DNA of 34,801 nt from Reinekea blandensis MED297 (GTDB lineage: Bacteria; Pseudomonadota; Gammaproteobacteria; Pseudomonadales; Natronospirillaceae), in assembly GCF_000153185.1 (NCBI RefSeq), contig NZ_CH724151.1:2501-37301 (forward strand), written 5' to 3'. Position 1 is the stretch's first letter. The number at the start of each line of letters is the position of its first letter. The notes beneath the pieces are model-generated. The model was not told the DNA's origin. It ran no database searches and worked only from the letters and a program-made list of their open reading frames with translations. Made by a program: the position numbers and the translations under genes. Positions 8,512-16,887 of this stretch are shown here, piece after piece.

Positions 8512-8788
8512 GGCCACCTCTAATAAGTTTGATAGAGCCTGTGGTTCGGCATCCCGACTTTTGGAAAAAGTGGCTGTCTAGGCGCGGTTTGAAGCGAATG
8601 TCGAGGCCTTTGCAAAAAACGGAACAACGACAGGCGCTTTTTCCGAAAGCCCCAAAGGGCGGGCCTGAACAGCCCAATGGACATCGTTATCAATAGCCGG
8701 AGATAGAATAACTATGATCCGACCATTGAACCTCGCCACTGGACGGTTCAGGCTCCGCAGAGCCTTATCAGACTTATTAGAGGTGCCC
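8512..8788. mobile_element. MITE-like non-autonomous element, 277 bp
   Basis: The left end, read inward, and the right end, read as reverse complement, match over 27 bases with 23 identities: GG(C/G)CACCTCTAATAAGT then (T/C)TGATA. The element contains no convincing reading frame. Both ends are flanked by TATA (8508-8511 and 8789-8792), a possible 4-bp or nested TA target duplication, of the sort left by TA-inserting transposases such as the IS630/Tc1 group; the family is inference. The interior has further self-complementarity, so a transcript could fold into a long hairpin. It sits between the EAL-HDOD promoter side and the small gene at 8842, in the only sizeable gene-free stretch here. Confidence 0.7.
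8563..8644. repeat. Internal inverted repeat of the MITE-like element
   Basis: GGAAAAAGTGGCTGTC (8563-8578) pairs with GACAGGCGCTTTTTCC (8629-8644) at 14 of 16 positions, and looser pairing extends outward (CTTT with AAAG). It is nested inside the 27-bp terminal repeats, so much of the element can fold on itself. The 50-base loop region shows nothing further that I recognise. Confidence 0.65.
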
Positions 8789-8841
8789 TATAGCAACCTT
8801 ACCCTGTTTTGTCGGTCAAATCAGGTCTCAGGAGGTTAATG

Positions 8842-9057
8842 ATGGCGATTCAGATAGGTATGAGTTGTGACCCGCAATGGCTATGCGATGGCATTGGCTG
8901 GGTGCTTGCTTTACTGCTGTTACTGTTGCTGAGTGGTTTGCTGAAGGTGATCATTCGGGAAATCAGGCAGTCCCAGTCTAGCCGGGCACAAAGCTCGCGA
9001 GAAGGCTATAAAAAACCTCCCGCAGAAAAAGACATAAACCGACAAAGGCACCGATAA
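8842..9057 (+). CDS. Small single-helix membrane protein, unknown function
   Basis: 71 residues. A short N-terminus with two cysteines (GMSCDPQWLCDGIGW) leads into a leucine-rich membrane helix (about residues 16-38, including LALLLLLLLSGLL). A basic and serine-rich cytoplasmic-looking tail follows. The frame is open further upstream, but the ATG at 8842 is chosen because a perfect AGGAGG (8830-8835) ends six bases before it. It converges on ilvH with a 23-base gap and starts 50 bases after the MITE-like element. No family is recognised. The textbook ribosome binding site and clean topology make it a believable gene. Confidence 0.6.
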   Translation: MAIQIGMSCDPQWLCDGIGWVLALLLLLLLSGLLKVIIREIRQSQSSRAQSSREGYKKPPAEKDINRQRHR

Positions 9058-9080
9058 ACTCAGATGCCTTTGTCTCACGA

Positions 9081-9572
9081 TCAGAGGGACAACACCTTTT
9101 CGCCGCGTGCGACACCTGAGACCCCGGTACGCGCCACTTCCATGATCGTCGCGCCGGATAAGGCCTCCAGGAAAGCCGCCAGTTTTTCTTCATCACCGGT
9201 CACCATAATGGTGTAGGTTGTCGGTGTCACGTCGATGATCTGAGCACGGAAGATGTCAGCACTGCGCTTTATTTCTTCGCGCTGAGCGCCGGCCGCCCGA
9301 ACTTTCACCATCATCAGACCCCGCTCGACGTGCGCGCCTTCGGTCAGATCAACAACTTTCACCACTTCAACCAACTTGTTCAGTTGTTTGGTGATCTGTT
9401 CAATGATCTGATCATCGCCACGCGTCACCAGAGTCAGGCGCGACAGGGTGACATCGTCTGTCGGGGCCACATTCAGAGAATCAATGTTATAGCCTCGTTG
9501 CGCGAACAACCCAACCAACCGGGCCAGCGCACCGGACTCGTTTTCCATCAATACGGATAAAATATGTCTCAT
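9081..9572 (-). CDS. ilvH: Acetolactate synthase isozyme III, small regulatory subunit
   Basis: 163 residues, the same length as E. coli IlvH. The N-terminal ACT domain ([20 protein letters not shown], then GLFAQRGYNIDSLNVAPTDD) binds valine and gives feedback inhibition. The C-terminal domain carries the conserved IFRAQIIDVTPTTYTI segment. It activates the catalytic subunit IlvI. Its ATG overlaps the ilvI stop by one base (TGATG), a typical translational coupling for paired subunits. Confidence 0.96.
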   Translation of the reverse strand: MRHILSVLMENESGALARLVGLFAQRGYNIDSLNVAPTDDVTLSRLTLVTRGDDQIIEQITKQLNKLVEVVKVVDLTEGAHVERGLMMVKVRAAGAQREEIKRSADIFRAQIIDVTPTTYTIMVTGDEEKLAAFLEALSGATIMEVARTGVSGVARGEKVLSL

Positions 9573-11314
9573 CAGGTACGCTCCGTTTTGCTCAAGAACA
9601 TGTCACACATTGAGCCATTCGGCACCTGCATGGGGTATACGTGCTCTTCCGGATCAATCCGTACGTCAATAAAAACAGCCTTATCTTTAATGGCTAACGC
9701 TTCTTTAAGTTTGTCTTCCAGCTCTTCAGCATGTTCAACAACAATACCAACGTGTCCATAGCTTTCGGCCAGTTTGGCAAAGTCCGGTAACGAGTCCAGA
9801 TACGAATGCGAATAACGGGACTCATAGTTCATGTCCTGCCATTGTCGCACCATGCCCAGGTATCCATTGTTCAGACACAAAATTTTCACCGGTAAGCCGT
9901 ATTGACGGCAGGTGGACAGTTCCTGGATATTCATTTGAATGGAGCCTTCACCGGTCACGCAGACAACATCCGCATCGGGATAATTTAACTGCACGCCCAT
10001 GGCTGCGGGTAAACCGAAGCCCATGGTGCCCAACCCACCGGAGTTGATCCATCGGTTTGGCTTGTTGAACTTGTAATACTGAGCCGCAAACATCTGATGC
10101 TGACCAACGTCGGAGCAAACGAAAGCATCTCCTTCCGTCACTTTGCACAAGGTTTCGATCACAAACTGCGGCTTCATCATCTTGGAGTCGTCTTTGCGAT
10201 AACGACCGCCATGGCGTTCACGCCATTCATTGATCTGCGTCCACCAGCGGTCCAGCGCGGCATCATCCACCGATTGCGACGATTGCTCGATCTGTTCCAG
10301 CATTTCACCCAGAACCGATTTCACCGGGCCGACAATCGGGATGTCTGCCGGTATGTTCTTAGAAATGGAGGACGGGTCGATGTCGATATGAATCAACTTG
10401 GCGTTCGGACAGAACTTACTGACATTGTTGGTCACGCGGTCATCCAAGCGCGCACCCACCGCCAGAATCACATCGGCATTGTGCATCGCCATGTTCGACT
10501 CGTACGTGCCATGCATTCCCAGCATGCCGATAAACTGATTGTCCGTTCCCGGATATCCGCCCAAGCCCATCAGGGTGTTGGTTACCGGATAATTCAACAA
10601 CTTGGCCAACTGGGTCAGTTCACCTGAGGCCTTACCCAGAATAACGCCACCACCGGCATAAATGACGGGCTTTTTCGCCTGCAACAACAGGTTAACCGCT
10701 TTGCGGATCTGACCACTGTGCCCTTTTTTCACCGGATTGTAGGAGCGCATTTTTATGCGTTCCGGGTAGTGATAAGGGAACTTCTCATTTGGCATGGTCA
10801 TGTCTTTGGGAACATCGACCACGACAGGTCCCGGCCGACCGCTTTCAGCAATGTAAAAAGCTTTTTTAATGGCTTCAGGGATATCCCGGGGGTCCTTGAT
10901 CACCATATTGTGTTTCACCACCGGGCGGGAGATGCCCACCATGTCGGTTTCCTGGAACGCGTCACCGCCAATAAGGTGACTCATTACCTGCCCGGTAATG
11001 ACGACCATTGGAATGGAATCCATATAGGCGGTGGCAATACCAGTGACAGCGTTGGTGGCACCGGGTCCCGATGTCACCAAAACCACACCGGCCCGGCCGG
11101 ATGCACGGGCATAAGCATCGGCCATGTGCGTAGCCGCCTGCTCGTGGCGCACCAGGATGTGTTTAATCTGAGTTTGCTGATGTAGAGCGTCGTAGATGTG
11201 CAGGACGGAGCCGCCCGGATATCCGTAAACGTACTCAACCCCTTCGTCATGCAAAGCACGACAAAGCATTTCACCACCGGAAAGCATTTCCGGCTGAGTC
11301 TGCGATTTTGACAT
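9572..11314 (-). CDS. ilvI: Acetolactate synthase isozyme III, large catalytic subunit
   Basis: 580-residue thiamine diphosphate enzyme that makes acetolactate or acetohydroxybutyrate, the first common step of branched-chain amino acid synthesis and the substrate for IlvC in this window. The catalytic glutamate is in [15 protein letters not shown]. The FAD-binding middle domain and the thiamine diphosphate segment [12 protein letters not shown] through [14 protein letters not shown] are intact; the usual GDG reads GEG here. The C-terminus ([18 protein letters not shown]) matches IlvI. The frame is open for another 219 bases upstream, but ATG 11314 gives the family N-terminus ([20 protein letters not shown]) and leaves room for a leader. 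It is coupled to ilvH. Confidence 0.97.
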   Translation of the reverse strand: MSKSQTQPEMLSGGEMLCRALHDEGVEYVYGYPGGSVLHIYDALHQQTQIKHILVRHEQAATHMADAYARASGRAGVVLVTSGPGATNAVTGIATAYMDSIPMVVITGQVMSHLIGGDAFQETDMVGISRPVVKHNMVIKDPRDIPEAIKKAFYIAESGRPGPVVVDVPKDMTMPNEKFPYHYPERIKMRSYNPVKKGHSGQIRKAVNLLLQAKKPVIYAGGGVILGKASGELTQLAKLLNYPVTNTLMGLGGYPGTDNQFIGMLGMHGTYESNMAMHNADVILAVGARLDDRVTNNVSKFCPNAKLIHIDIDPSSISKNIPADIPIVGPVKSVLGEMLEQIEQSSQSVDDAALDRWWTQINEWRERHGGRYRKDDSKMMKPQFVIETLCKVTEGDAFVCSDVGQHQMFAAQYYKFNKPNRWINSGGLGTMGFGLPAAMGVQLNYPDADVVCVTGEGSIQMNIQELSTCRQYGLPVKILCLNNGYLGMVRQWQDMNYESRYSHSYLDSLPDFAKLAESYGHVGIVVEHAEELEDKLKEALAIKDKAVFIDVRIDPEEHVYPMQVPNGSMCDMFLSKTERT

Positions 11315-11509
11315 GTTGTTGTGACCTGTGCTGCGGATCAGGAACGCGTCGGTACGAAACCTTATCTTCAGCGCGTGTTCAAATGAGCAGGCCGGTAAGC
11401 CTGTCCACCAACACAACCGACCGGTTGCGGGGCTTCCCCCTGTCGAACTCCGTCGTCGATATTGCTGCCTGGACCCATTTTGCATTAGCCGACCTGACGG
11501 CCAGCGGTT
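11315..11509 (-). promoter_or_regulatory. Long structured 5' leader of ilvIH
   Basis: About 195 bases separate the predicted transcription start from the ilvI ATG. On the transcript strand several short hairpins can form: GGGG-GAAG-CCCC, AACCG-GT-CGGTT, CAGGC-TTACCG-GCCTG, and a wider ACGCG/CGCGT pair. A reading frame ending at 11379 finishes with [12 protein letters not shown] and stop, rich in the regulatory amino acids. It lacks an ATG; a minimal version would use GTG at 11414. No U-tract terminator is seen before ilvI, so a classical attenuator is not demonstrated. Confidence 0.35.
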
Positions 11510-11515
11510 CCCCGC

Positions 11516-11543
11516 ATTGTAGCCAGTGGTCAAGGAATGTCCA
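11516..11543 (-). promoter_or_regulatory. Sigma-70 promoter for ilvIH
   Basis: On the minus strand, TGGACA (-35, 11543-11538, five of six consensus bases), 16-bp spacer, TACAAT (-10, 11521-11516, five of six). It lies in the clpB-ilvI gap and points at ilvI, about 200 bases upstream of its start. Confidence 0.6.
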
Positions 11544-11599
11544 ACAGTTTTTCCCGGAGCACACCCGGAAAACAGAAGCTGAGTAGGTATTTAATATTT

Positions 11600-11629
11600 G
11601 GTCCGTTCAAACCGGTGTCTGAACGGACC
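11600..11629 (-). terminator. Hairpin after clpB, weak U tract
   Basis: GGTCCGTTCA and TGAACGGACC form a perfect 10-bp stem with a 10-base loop, starting 18 bases after the clpB stop. On the minus strand it is followed by AAATATTAAATA rather than a run of T. It is probably an mRNA 3' end or terminator of clpB, but the missing U tract makes factor-independent termination uncertain. Confidence 0.45.
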
Positions 11630-11647
11630 TGAGCGATGAAAGTACCG

Positions 11648-14224
11648 TTAGCGTTTGTGGAACTCGATGCGGTCACTGATAAGCTGCGCTTCAATCATAT
11701 CGCCCGCGGCAAAGTCTCCCCGCAACAACGCCTGAGCCAGCGGGTTTTCCAGCTCTCTTTGAATGGCCCGTTTCAACGGCCGAGCACCGTAGACCGGGTC
11801 AAAGCCGGCTTCACAGAGCTTGTCCATGACAGACTCGCGAATTTCCAGGCCCAGCTCCTGCTCTGACAACCGCTCGTGCAGATATTGCAGCTGTATGCGG
11901 GCAATACCACGAATCTGCTCGCTGCCCAGCGGATGAAAGACTACGACTTCGTCGAGACGATTGATAAACTCTGGTCGGAAGTACCCCCCGACCACATCCA
12001 TCACCGCCGCTTTCATTTCATCGTAATGCGCTTCCCCGGCCAGGTTCTGAATCTGATCTGAGCCAAGGTTGGAGGTCATGACGATGACGGTGTTTCGAAA
12101 GTCAACCGTGCGCCCCTGCCCATCGGTCAAACGACCATCATCGAGCACCTGCAGCAGGATGTTGAACACATCGGTGTGGGCTTTTTCGACCTCATCCAGC
12201 AGGATCACTGAATAGGGTTTACGTCGCACCGCTTCGGTCAGATATCCACCCTCTTCGTAACCCACATATCCCGGAGGTGCACCAATCAGCCGTGCTACGG
12301 AATGTTTCTCCATGAACTCAGACATATCGATGCGGACCATCGCTTCGGTGGTATCAAACAGAAACTGTGCTAACGATTTACACAGTTCAGTTTTACCCAC
12401 CCCGGTAGGACCGAGAAACAGGAATGAACCATTGGGTCGGTTCGGATCGGACAATCCGGAACGGGAGCGGCGGATTGCATTCGACACAGCGACCACGGCT
12501 TCATGTTGTCCGACCAGGCGACTGTGCAGCACCTCTTCCATGCGCAGCAGCTTGTCTCGCTCACCTTCCAGCATTTTATCAACCGGAATTCCGGTCCATC
12601 GTGAAATCACGTTGGCGATCGACTCGTCAGTGACCTTGTTATGCAACAGCTGCATATCCATCATTTCTGCCTGACTGGCCATATCCAACTGTTTTTCCAA
12701 CTCAGGAATGCGGCCATATTGAAGTTCGGACATACGTGCCAAGTCGCCAGCACGACGGGCAGCTTCCAGATCCACTCGCGCCTGTTCGAGCTGTTCTTTA
12801 ACGTGCTGGGAACCTTGTACAGCAGCTTTTTCTGTGTTCCAGATTTCTTCCAGACTGGCGTACTCACGTTCGGCATCTTTGATCGATACCTGTAGCTTCT
12901 CCAGTCGGGATTTGGCTTGCGGATCGCTCTCTTTTTTCAGTGCTTCCGCTTCGATCTTCAATTGAATCAGACGTCGTTCAAGACGGTCCATTGACTCGGG
13001 TTTGGAGTCGATTTCCATGCGAATACGGCTCGCCGACTCATCGATCAGATCAATCGCTTTGTCAGGCAATTGCCGATCGGTAATGTACCGTTGTGATAAG
13101 CGCACGGCGGCAATGATTGCAGCGTCGGTAATGGTTACCCCATGATGTACTTCATAGCGCTCTTTCAAGCCACGCAGAATCGCAATGCTGTCTTCTTCGT
13201 TTGGCTCCGAAACCTGCACTTTCTGGAATCGTCGTTCCAGTGCGCCGTCTTTTTCAATGTACTGTCGATACTCGTTCAAAGTTGTCGCACCGACACAGTG
13301 CAACTCACCCCGGGCCAGTGCGGGTTTGAGCATGTTACCGGCGTCCATGGCACCGTCTGTTTTACCGGCACCCACCATGGTGTGCAGTTCGTCGATGAAC
13401 AGAATGATCTGACCTTCCTGCTTAGCCAGCTCATTCAGAACCGCTTTCAGCCGTTCTTCAAACTCTCCCCGGTATTTAGCACCGGCGAGTAAGGCCCCTA
13501 AGTCCAGGGACAAGACACGTTTGTTTTTCAGATTTTCAGGGACTTCGCCATTGATAATCCGCTGCGCTAAACCTTCCACAATGGCCGTTTTACCGACGCC
13601 GGGTTCACCAATCAGCACTGGGTTGTTTTTACGGCGGCGTTGCAGAACCTGCACGGTGCGGCGGATCTCGTCATCCCGTCCAATCACCGGATCCAGCTTT
13701 CCAGCTTCGGCACGGGCCGTCAGATCGACGGTGTACTTATCAAGTGCCTGCCGGTTTTCTTCGGCATCGGCACTGGTTACCGGATCGCCATTACGGATAT
13801 CGTCGATCGCTTGCTCAAGGACATCCTCCAGCAAACCGGCCTCTTTCAAGACATTAGAAATCCGTGATCGGTCCTGCAACATGGCCAGCAAGACCAGCTC
13901 GCTGGTAATGTATTCGTCTTTGCGTTGTTGCGAAATTTTATCGGCCCGGTTGAGAACACGCCCAAGGTCATTGGACATATGCACGTCATCATCGGAACCG
14001 GAAATTTTAGGCAATCCTTCCAGATGCTTGTCTGCCGCCGTCTTTAACTGGCTGATATTGACACCGGCTTTTTGCAGCAGTCCGAGAATGGAGCCGCTTT
14101 TAAGGTTCATCATCGCCAGTAACAGATGTACCGGTTCAATAAAGCTGTTGTCCCGGCCAAGGGCAATAGACTGAGCATCGGACAGTGCCATCTGCAGGCT
14201 ACTGGTCAATCGGTCGATGCGCAT
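11648..14224 (-). CDS. clpB: ClpB disaggregase (AAA+ chaperone)
   Basis: 858 residues, the normal length. ClpB works with DnaK to pull proteins out of aggregates. In order: the N-terminal substrate domain ([19 protein letters not shown]); the first AAA+ module with Walker [14 protein letters not shown] and Walker B ILFIDELH; the long coiled-coil middle domain, including the [18 protein letters not shown] stretch that docks DnaK; and the second AAA+ module with [22 protein letters not shown] and the pore segment [13 protein letters not shown]. There is an ATG two codons earlier (14230), but GAGG is nine bases from 14224 and only three from 14230, and MRIDRLT matches E. coli MRLDRLT. A heat-shock promoter candidate lies directly upstream. 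Confidence 0.98.
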   Translation of the reverse strand: MRIDRLTSSLQMALSDAQSIALGRDNSFIEPVHLLLAMMNLKSGSILGLLQKAGVNISQLKTAADKHLEGLPKISGSDDDVHMSNDLGRVLNRADKISQQRKDEYITSELVLLAMLQDRSRISNVLKEAGLLEDVLEQAIDDIRNGDPVTSADAEENRQALDKYTVDLTARAEAGKLDPVIGRDDEIRRTVQVLQRRRKNNPVLIGEPGVGKTAIVEGLAQRIINGEVPENLKNKRVLSLDLGALLAGAKYRGEFEERLKAVLNELAKQEGQIILFIDELHTMVGAGKTDGAMDAGNMLKPALARGELHCVGATTLNEYRQYIEKDGALERRFQKVQVSEPNEEDSIAILRGLKERYEVHHGVTITDAAIIAAVRLSQRYITDRQLPDKAIDLIDESASRIRMEIDSKPESMDRLERRLIQLKIEAEALKKESDPQAKSRLEKLQVSIKDAEREYASLEEIWNTEKAAVQGSQHVKEQLEQARVDLEAARRAGDLARMSELQYGRIPELEKQLDMASQAEMMDMQLLHNKVTDESIANVISRWTGIPVDKMLEGERDKLLRMEEVLHSRLVGQHEAVVAVSNAIRRSRSGLSDPNRPNGSFLFLGPTGVGKTELCKSLAQFLFDTTEAMVRIDMSEFMEKHSVARLIGAPPGYVGYEEGGYLTEAVRRKPYSVILLDEVEKAHTDVFNILLQVLDDGRLTDGQGRTVDFRNTVIVMTSNLGSDQIQNLAGEAHYDEMKAAVMDVVGGYFRPEFINRLDEVVVFHPLGSEQIRGIARIQLQYLHERLSEQELGLEIRESVMDKLCEAGFDPVYGARPLKRAIQRELENPLAQALLRGDFAAGDMIEAQLISDRIEFHKR

Positions 14225-14261
14225 GAGCATTCACCTCAATAGTTTTAAGTTATGACTAAAA

Positions 14262-14287
14262 ATGAGGCTTTTTTAACCAGAATCAAG
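14262..14287 (-). promoter_or_regulatory. Candidate sigma-32 heat-shock promoter of clpB
   Basis: On the minus strand CTTGAT (14287-14282), 14-bp spacer, CCTCATTT (from 14267). The RpoH consensus is CTTGAA and CCCCAT, so each half matches at five of six. It lies about 38 bases upstream of clpB and its -35 overlaps the pgeF stop codon. Heat-shock control of clpB is established in E. coli, which supports the call. Confidence 0.6.
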
Positions 14288-15008
14288 TGGTTTTCCAGAT
14301 CAGATTCGCCATCCGTCCGGTAACGCCGTCGCGTCGATAGGAATAAAAACGCTTCTGATCCTGAAAGGTACATTGATCACTGAAATACACATCGGCGACA
14401 CCAGCCTGGCGCAGCTGATGCGCCGCCAGCCCAGGCAAGTCACATTGATACTTTTGTTTTGTCACACCCGGTTGGAAGCATTGTTCAGCACCCGGCCAGG
14501 TTGCAAACGCCTCCCTGACATCCTGGCCGACTTCAAAGTTTGCCTGTGAAATGGCCGGCCCGATACCGGCATAAATGGAAGGCTCTCGATCAAAAAACCG
14601 CAAAGCGTTTATCAGGATACCCTGTGCGAGCCCACGCCAACCGGCATGGATGACGGCCACCCGATGCCCGGAGAGCGACCAGAGGAAGACCGGCAAACAA
14701 TCGGCGGTCATAACACAGCAGGCCTGACCGGTATCGATGGTGGTTGCGCCATCCTGACCGACGCGCCGGTCAATGCCATGAGTATCGACCACCTGAGTGC
14801 TGTGAGTCTGATTAAGCCAATGTATCGCTGGGCGCTCTGCCAGTCGGCTTGCTAACAAAGCCCGGTTTGCTTCGACGGCGCTGTCTGTACCGACGTGACG
14901 AGCAAGATTATTGGCCGCTAACGCACCGACACTGTAGCCGGATTGCCGGGTACTCCACCCACACAACACATTGGCCGGCAGTGGCCAGTGAGCGTATTGA
15001 AAACTCAC
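14283..15008 (-). CDS. pgeF: Multicopper-fold purine nucleoside phosphorylase / peptidoglycan editing factor (YfiH family)
   Basis: 241 residues starting at GTG 15008 (E. coli YfiH is 243). The zinc ligands of the DUF152/laccase-domain family are visible: His69 in NQTHSTQV, Cys104 in MTADCLPV and His121 in VIHAGWRG. Members clear nucleosides and prevent misincorporation of serine in peptidoglycan stems. The start codon overlaps the rluD stop by four bases (GTGA), which decides against a longer frame that is open to 15092. The rluD-pgeF-clpB order is the same as in E. coli and Pseudomonas. Confidence 0.93.
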   Translation of the reverse strand: MSFQYAHWPLPANVLCGWSTRQSGYSVGALAANNLARHVGTDSAVEANRALLASRLAERPAIHWLNQTHSTQVVDTHGIDRRVGQDGATTIDTGQACCVMTADCLPVFLWSLSGHRVAVIHAGWRGLAQGILINALRFFDREPSIYAGIGPAISQANFEVGQDVREAFATWPGAEQCFQPGVTKQKYQCDLPGLAAHQLRQAGVADVYFSDQCTFQDQKRFYSYRRDGVTGRMANLIWKTT

Positions 15009-15991
15009 AGCTCGTTGGTCCCATATGTATCCACTTCTTCCTGCAAAGCATCGAGTAAGCCAAGGAAGTCTTCCGGCAGGTCGGACTCCCAACTGACCAT
15101 TTCATCCGTAGCCGGATGAATTAACTCCAGATAGCCGGCGTGCAGTGCTTGCCGTTTAAACGCTTTCAGCACCGTCATAACTTCCGGAGAGATGCCCTTC
15201 GGTAACCGTGAACGGCCGGCATACAGCGGGTCTCCGACTAACGGATAGCCGATGTGTGACAGATGTACCCGAATCTGATGAGTACGACCGGTTTCCAGTT
15301 TACACCGCACCAAAGTGTGGTTACGAAACCGCTGCTCCACCCGATAATGGGTGATGGCGTCTTTTCCCATACCGGTCGGCGCGACCGCCATTTTCGTTCG
15401 ATGTTTCGGATGGCGATCAATGGGCTCGTTGACGACACCCCCTCCGGTCATCACCCCCATACAGAGGGCATAATATTCGCGCCCCATACTGCGATCCTGA
15501 AGCTGCCCCGCCAGATGAGTCTGCGCGGTCAGCGTTCGGGCGACCACCATCAAACCGGTCGTATCTTTATCGAGCCGATGAACAATGCCTGCTCGGGGAA
15601 CGGCCGCCAGCTCAGGATAGCGATAGAGCAACCCATTCAATACAGTGCCCGAAGGGGTTCCGGCTCCCGGATGCACGACCAGCCCGGCGGGCTTATCGAT
15701 CACAATGATCTGTTCATCTTCATAAACCACATTCAGTTCGACCGGTTCGGCTTCCCAGCGTTCGTCGGACTCCAAGGTCACATCGAGTGTCAGGGTTTCA
15801 CCGCCGATCAACTTGTCGCGAGGTTTCAGTGTTTTACCGTTCACGGTTAACCGCCCCTCTTTGATCCACTGCTGAATCCGGGATCGGGAATAGTCTGCAA
15901 ACAGCTGAGCAGCGATCTGATCAAACCGCTTTTGTCCCAGTTCATTGGGAACGATTTGCGATTCTTTTATGGTTTGAGAGGCGTCAGTCAT
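15005..15991 (-). CDS. rluD: 23S rRNA pseudouridine synthase RluD (positions 1911/1915/1917)
   Basis: 328 residues (E. coli 326). An N-terminal S4 RNA-binding domain (about 17-80, with SRSRIQQWIKEGRLTVNG) precedes the RsuA/RluA catalytic domain. The catalytic aspartate is in GIVHRLDKDTTGLMVVA; GRTHQIRVH and YPLVGDPLY are the other signature segments. It modifies helix 69 of 23S rRNA, which is needed for late large-subunit assembly. It is divergent from bamD, as in E. coli, with a 62-base shared promoter region, and is coupled by overlap to pgeF. Confidence 0.96.
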   Translation of the reverse strand: MTDASQTIKESQIVPNELGQKRFDQIAAQLFADYSRSRIQQWIKEGRLTVNGKTLKPRDKLIGGETLTLDVTLESDERWEAEPVELNVVYEDEQIIVIDKPAGLVVHPGAGTPSGTVLNGLLYRYPELAAVPRAGIVHRLDKDTTGLMVVARTLTAQTHLAGQLQDRSMGREYYALCMGVMTGGGVVNEPIDRHPKHRTKMAVAPTGMGKDAITHYRVEQRFRNHTLVRCKLETGRTHQIRVHLSHIGYPLVGDPLYAGRSRLPKGISPEVMTVLKAFKRQALHAGYLELIHPATDEMVSWESDLPEDFLGLLDALQEEVDTYGTNEL

Positions 15992-16053
15992 TGGAGGCCG
16001 AAGGTTCCTGTGGTTAAAATAGCGCCCATTTTACTGATTTGACGAGATTTAGC

Positions 16054-16887
16054 ATGTTCACAGCGGTTCAAAACGCAAATAAAGCCCTTCGGGTCGGTCT
16101 TCTGGCGGTATTGGTTGCCCTGTCCGGGTGCGCCAGCCTCCCTTCTCAGGACACGGAGACAGCTTACTACGAAACCGCTCAGGAATACCTTGAAAAGCGG
16201 AACTACTCCATGGCGGTCGAACGCCTGACCGCATTGCGGGACCGTTTTCCGTTCGGTCGCTATGCGGACGCCAGCGCACTCGACCTGATGTATGCCTATT
16301 ACGGTATGAACGATTTTGCCAATGCACTGGTCGAGGCGGATCGGTTCACACGGTTGAACTCCGAACATCCGGACGTCGATTACGCCTGGTTTGTCCGATC
16401 CATGAGCTATTACGAACTGTTTCTGACCAACCGCGGCATTCTTGGCAAAGCAGATCCCGCCAAGCGCTCAGCTGAACAGGGCCAGAAAGCGTTCCGGGCA
16501 CTCAGTCAGTTTACCGCGCGCTATCCCGACAGCCGTTATCGGCCGGAAGCACTGGATGCCATGGTGATTTTAAAGGACGCTCTTGCCCGACACGAACTGG
16601 TCGTCGCGGACTACTATATCCGGCGAGAAGCCTGGATTGCCGCTGCCGAGCGAGCAAAGACCGTGGTTGAACACTACCCGGGCGTCACCGCCGTGGGCGA
16701 CGCGCTGGTGGTGCTGATTGAAGCGTATGACGCACTGGACATGCCAACCGACCGTTCTCTGGTGCTGAGCCGCCTGACCAATGACTACCCTGATCATCCG
16801 ACACTTCGCAACGGCGAGTATCAACCGCCCAGATTTGCCGAAGACCGCTGGTGGGTTAAGGCGCTGACTCTCGGACTGACCAGCTGA
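16054..16887 (+). CDS. bamD: Outer-membrane assembly lipoprotein BamD
   Basis: 277 residues. The N-terminus has a signal sequence and a lipobox ending VALSGC, with lipidated Cys26. TPR-like repeats fill about residues 35-260 (YYETAQEYLEKRNYSMAVERL, then RFPFGRYADASALDLMYAYY, and FTARYPDSRYRPEAL). BamD is the essential lipoprotein partner of BamA in folding outer-membrane beta-barrels. It is about 30 residues longer than the E. coli protein, at the C-terminus. A TTG start at 16039 is possible, but ATG 16054 gives the standard lipoprotein signal. The stop abuts, with no gap, the stop codon of the convergent HAD gene. Confidence 0.95.
   Translation: MFTAVQNANKALRVGLLAVLVALSGCASLPSQDTETAYYETAQEYLEKRNYSMAVERLTALRDRFPFGRYADASALDLMYAYYGMNDFANALVEADRFTRLNSEHPDVDYAWFVRSMSYYELFLTNRGILGKADPAKRSAEQGQKAFRALSQFTARYPDSRYRPEALDAMVILKDALARHELVVADYYIRREAWIAAAERAKTVVEHYPGVTAVGDALVVLIEAYDALDMPTDRSLVLSRLTNDYPDHPTLRNGEYQPPRFAEDRWWVKALTLGLTS

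Noticed and set aside
10097-10627. 176-codon plus-strand frame opposite ilvI
   Set aside because: It is antisense to the thiamine-diphosphate and middle domains of ilvI and has a biased composition with no domain.
11315-11533. N-terminal extension of IlvI by 73 residues from an upstream in-frame start
   Set aside because: The extension is arginine- and tryptophan-rich, unlike any acetolactate synthase N-terminus, and the ATG at 11314 gives the conserved start; the stretch also holds the leader downstream of a good promoter.
11308-11586. 92-codon plus-strand frame in the ilvI-clpB gap
   Set aside because: No ribosome site, cysteine- and serine-rich composition without a domain, and it runs against a well-supported minus-strand promoter and leader.
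13521-14174. 217-codon plus-strand frame opposite clpB
   Set aside because: It is antisense to the highly conserved N-terminal and first AAA+ region of clpB, is rich in Ser, Arg and Pro, and has no recognisable domain.
15009-15092. Extended PgeF start inside rluD
   Set aside because: The GTG at 15008 gives the family length and a four-base overlap with the rluD stop; the extra 28 residues have no family resemblance and lie fully in rluD coding sequence.
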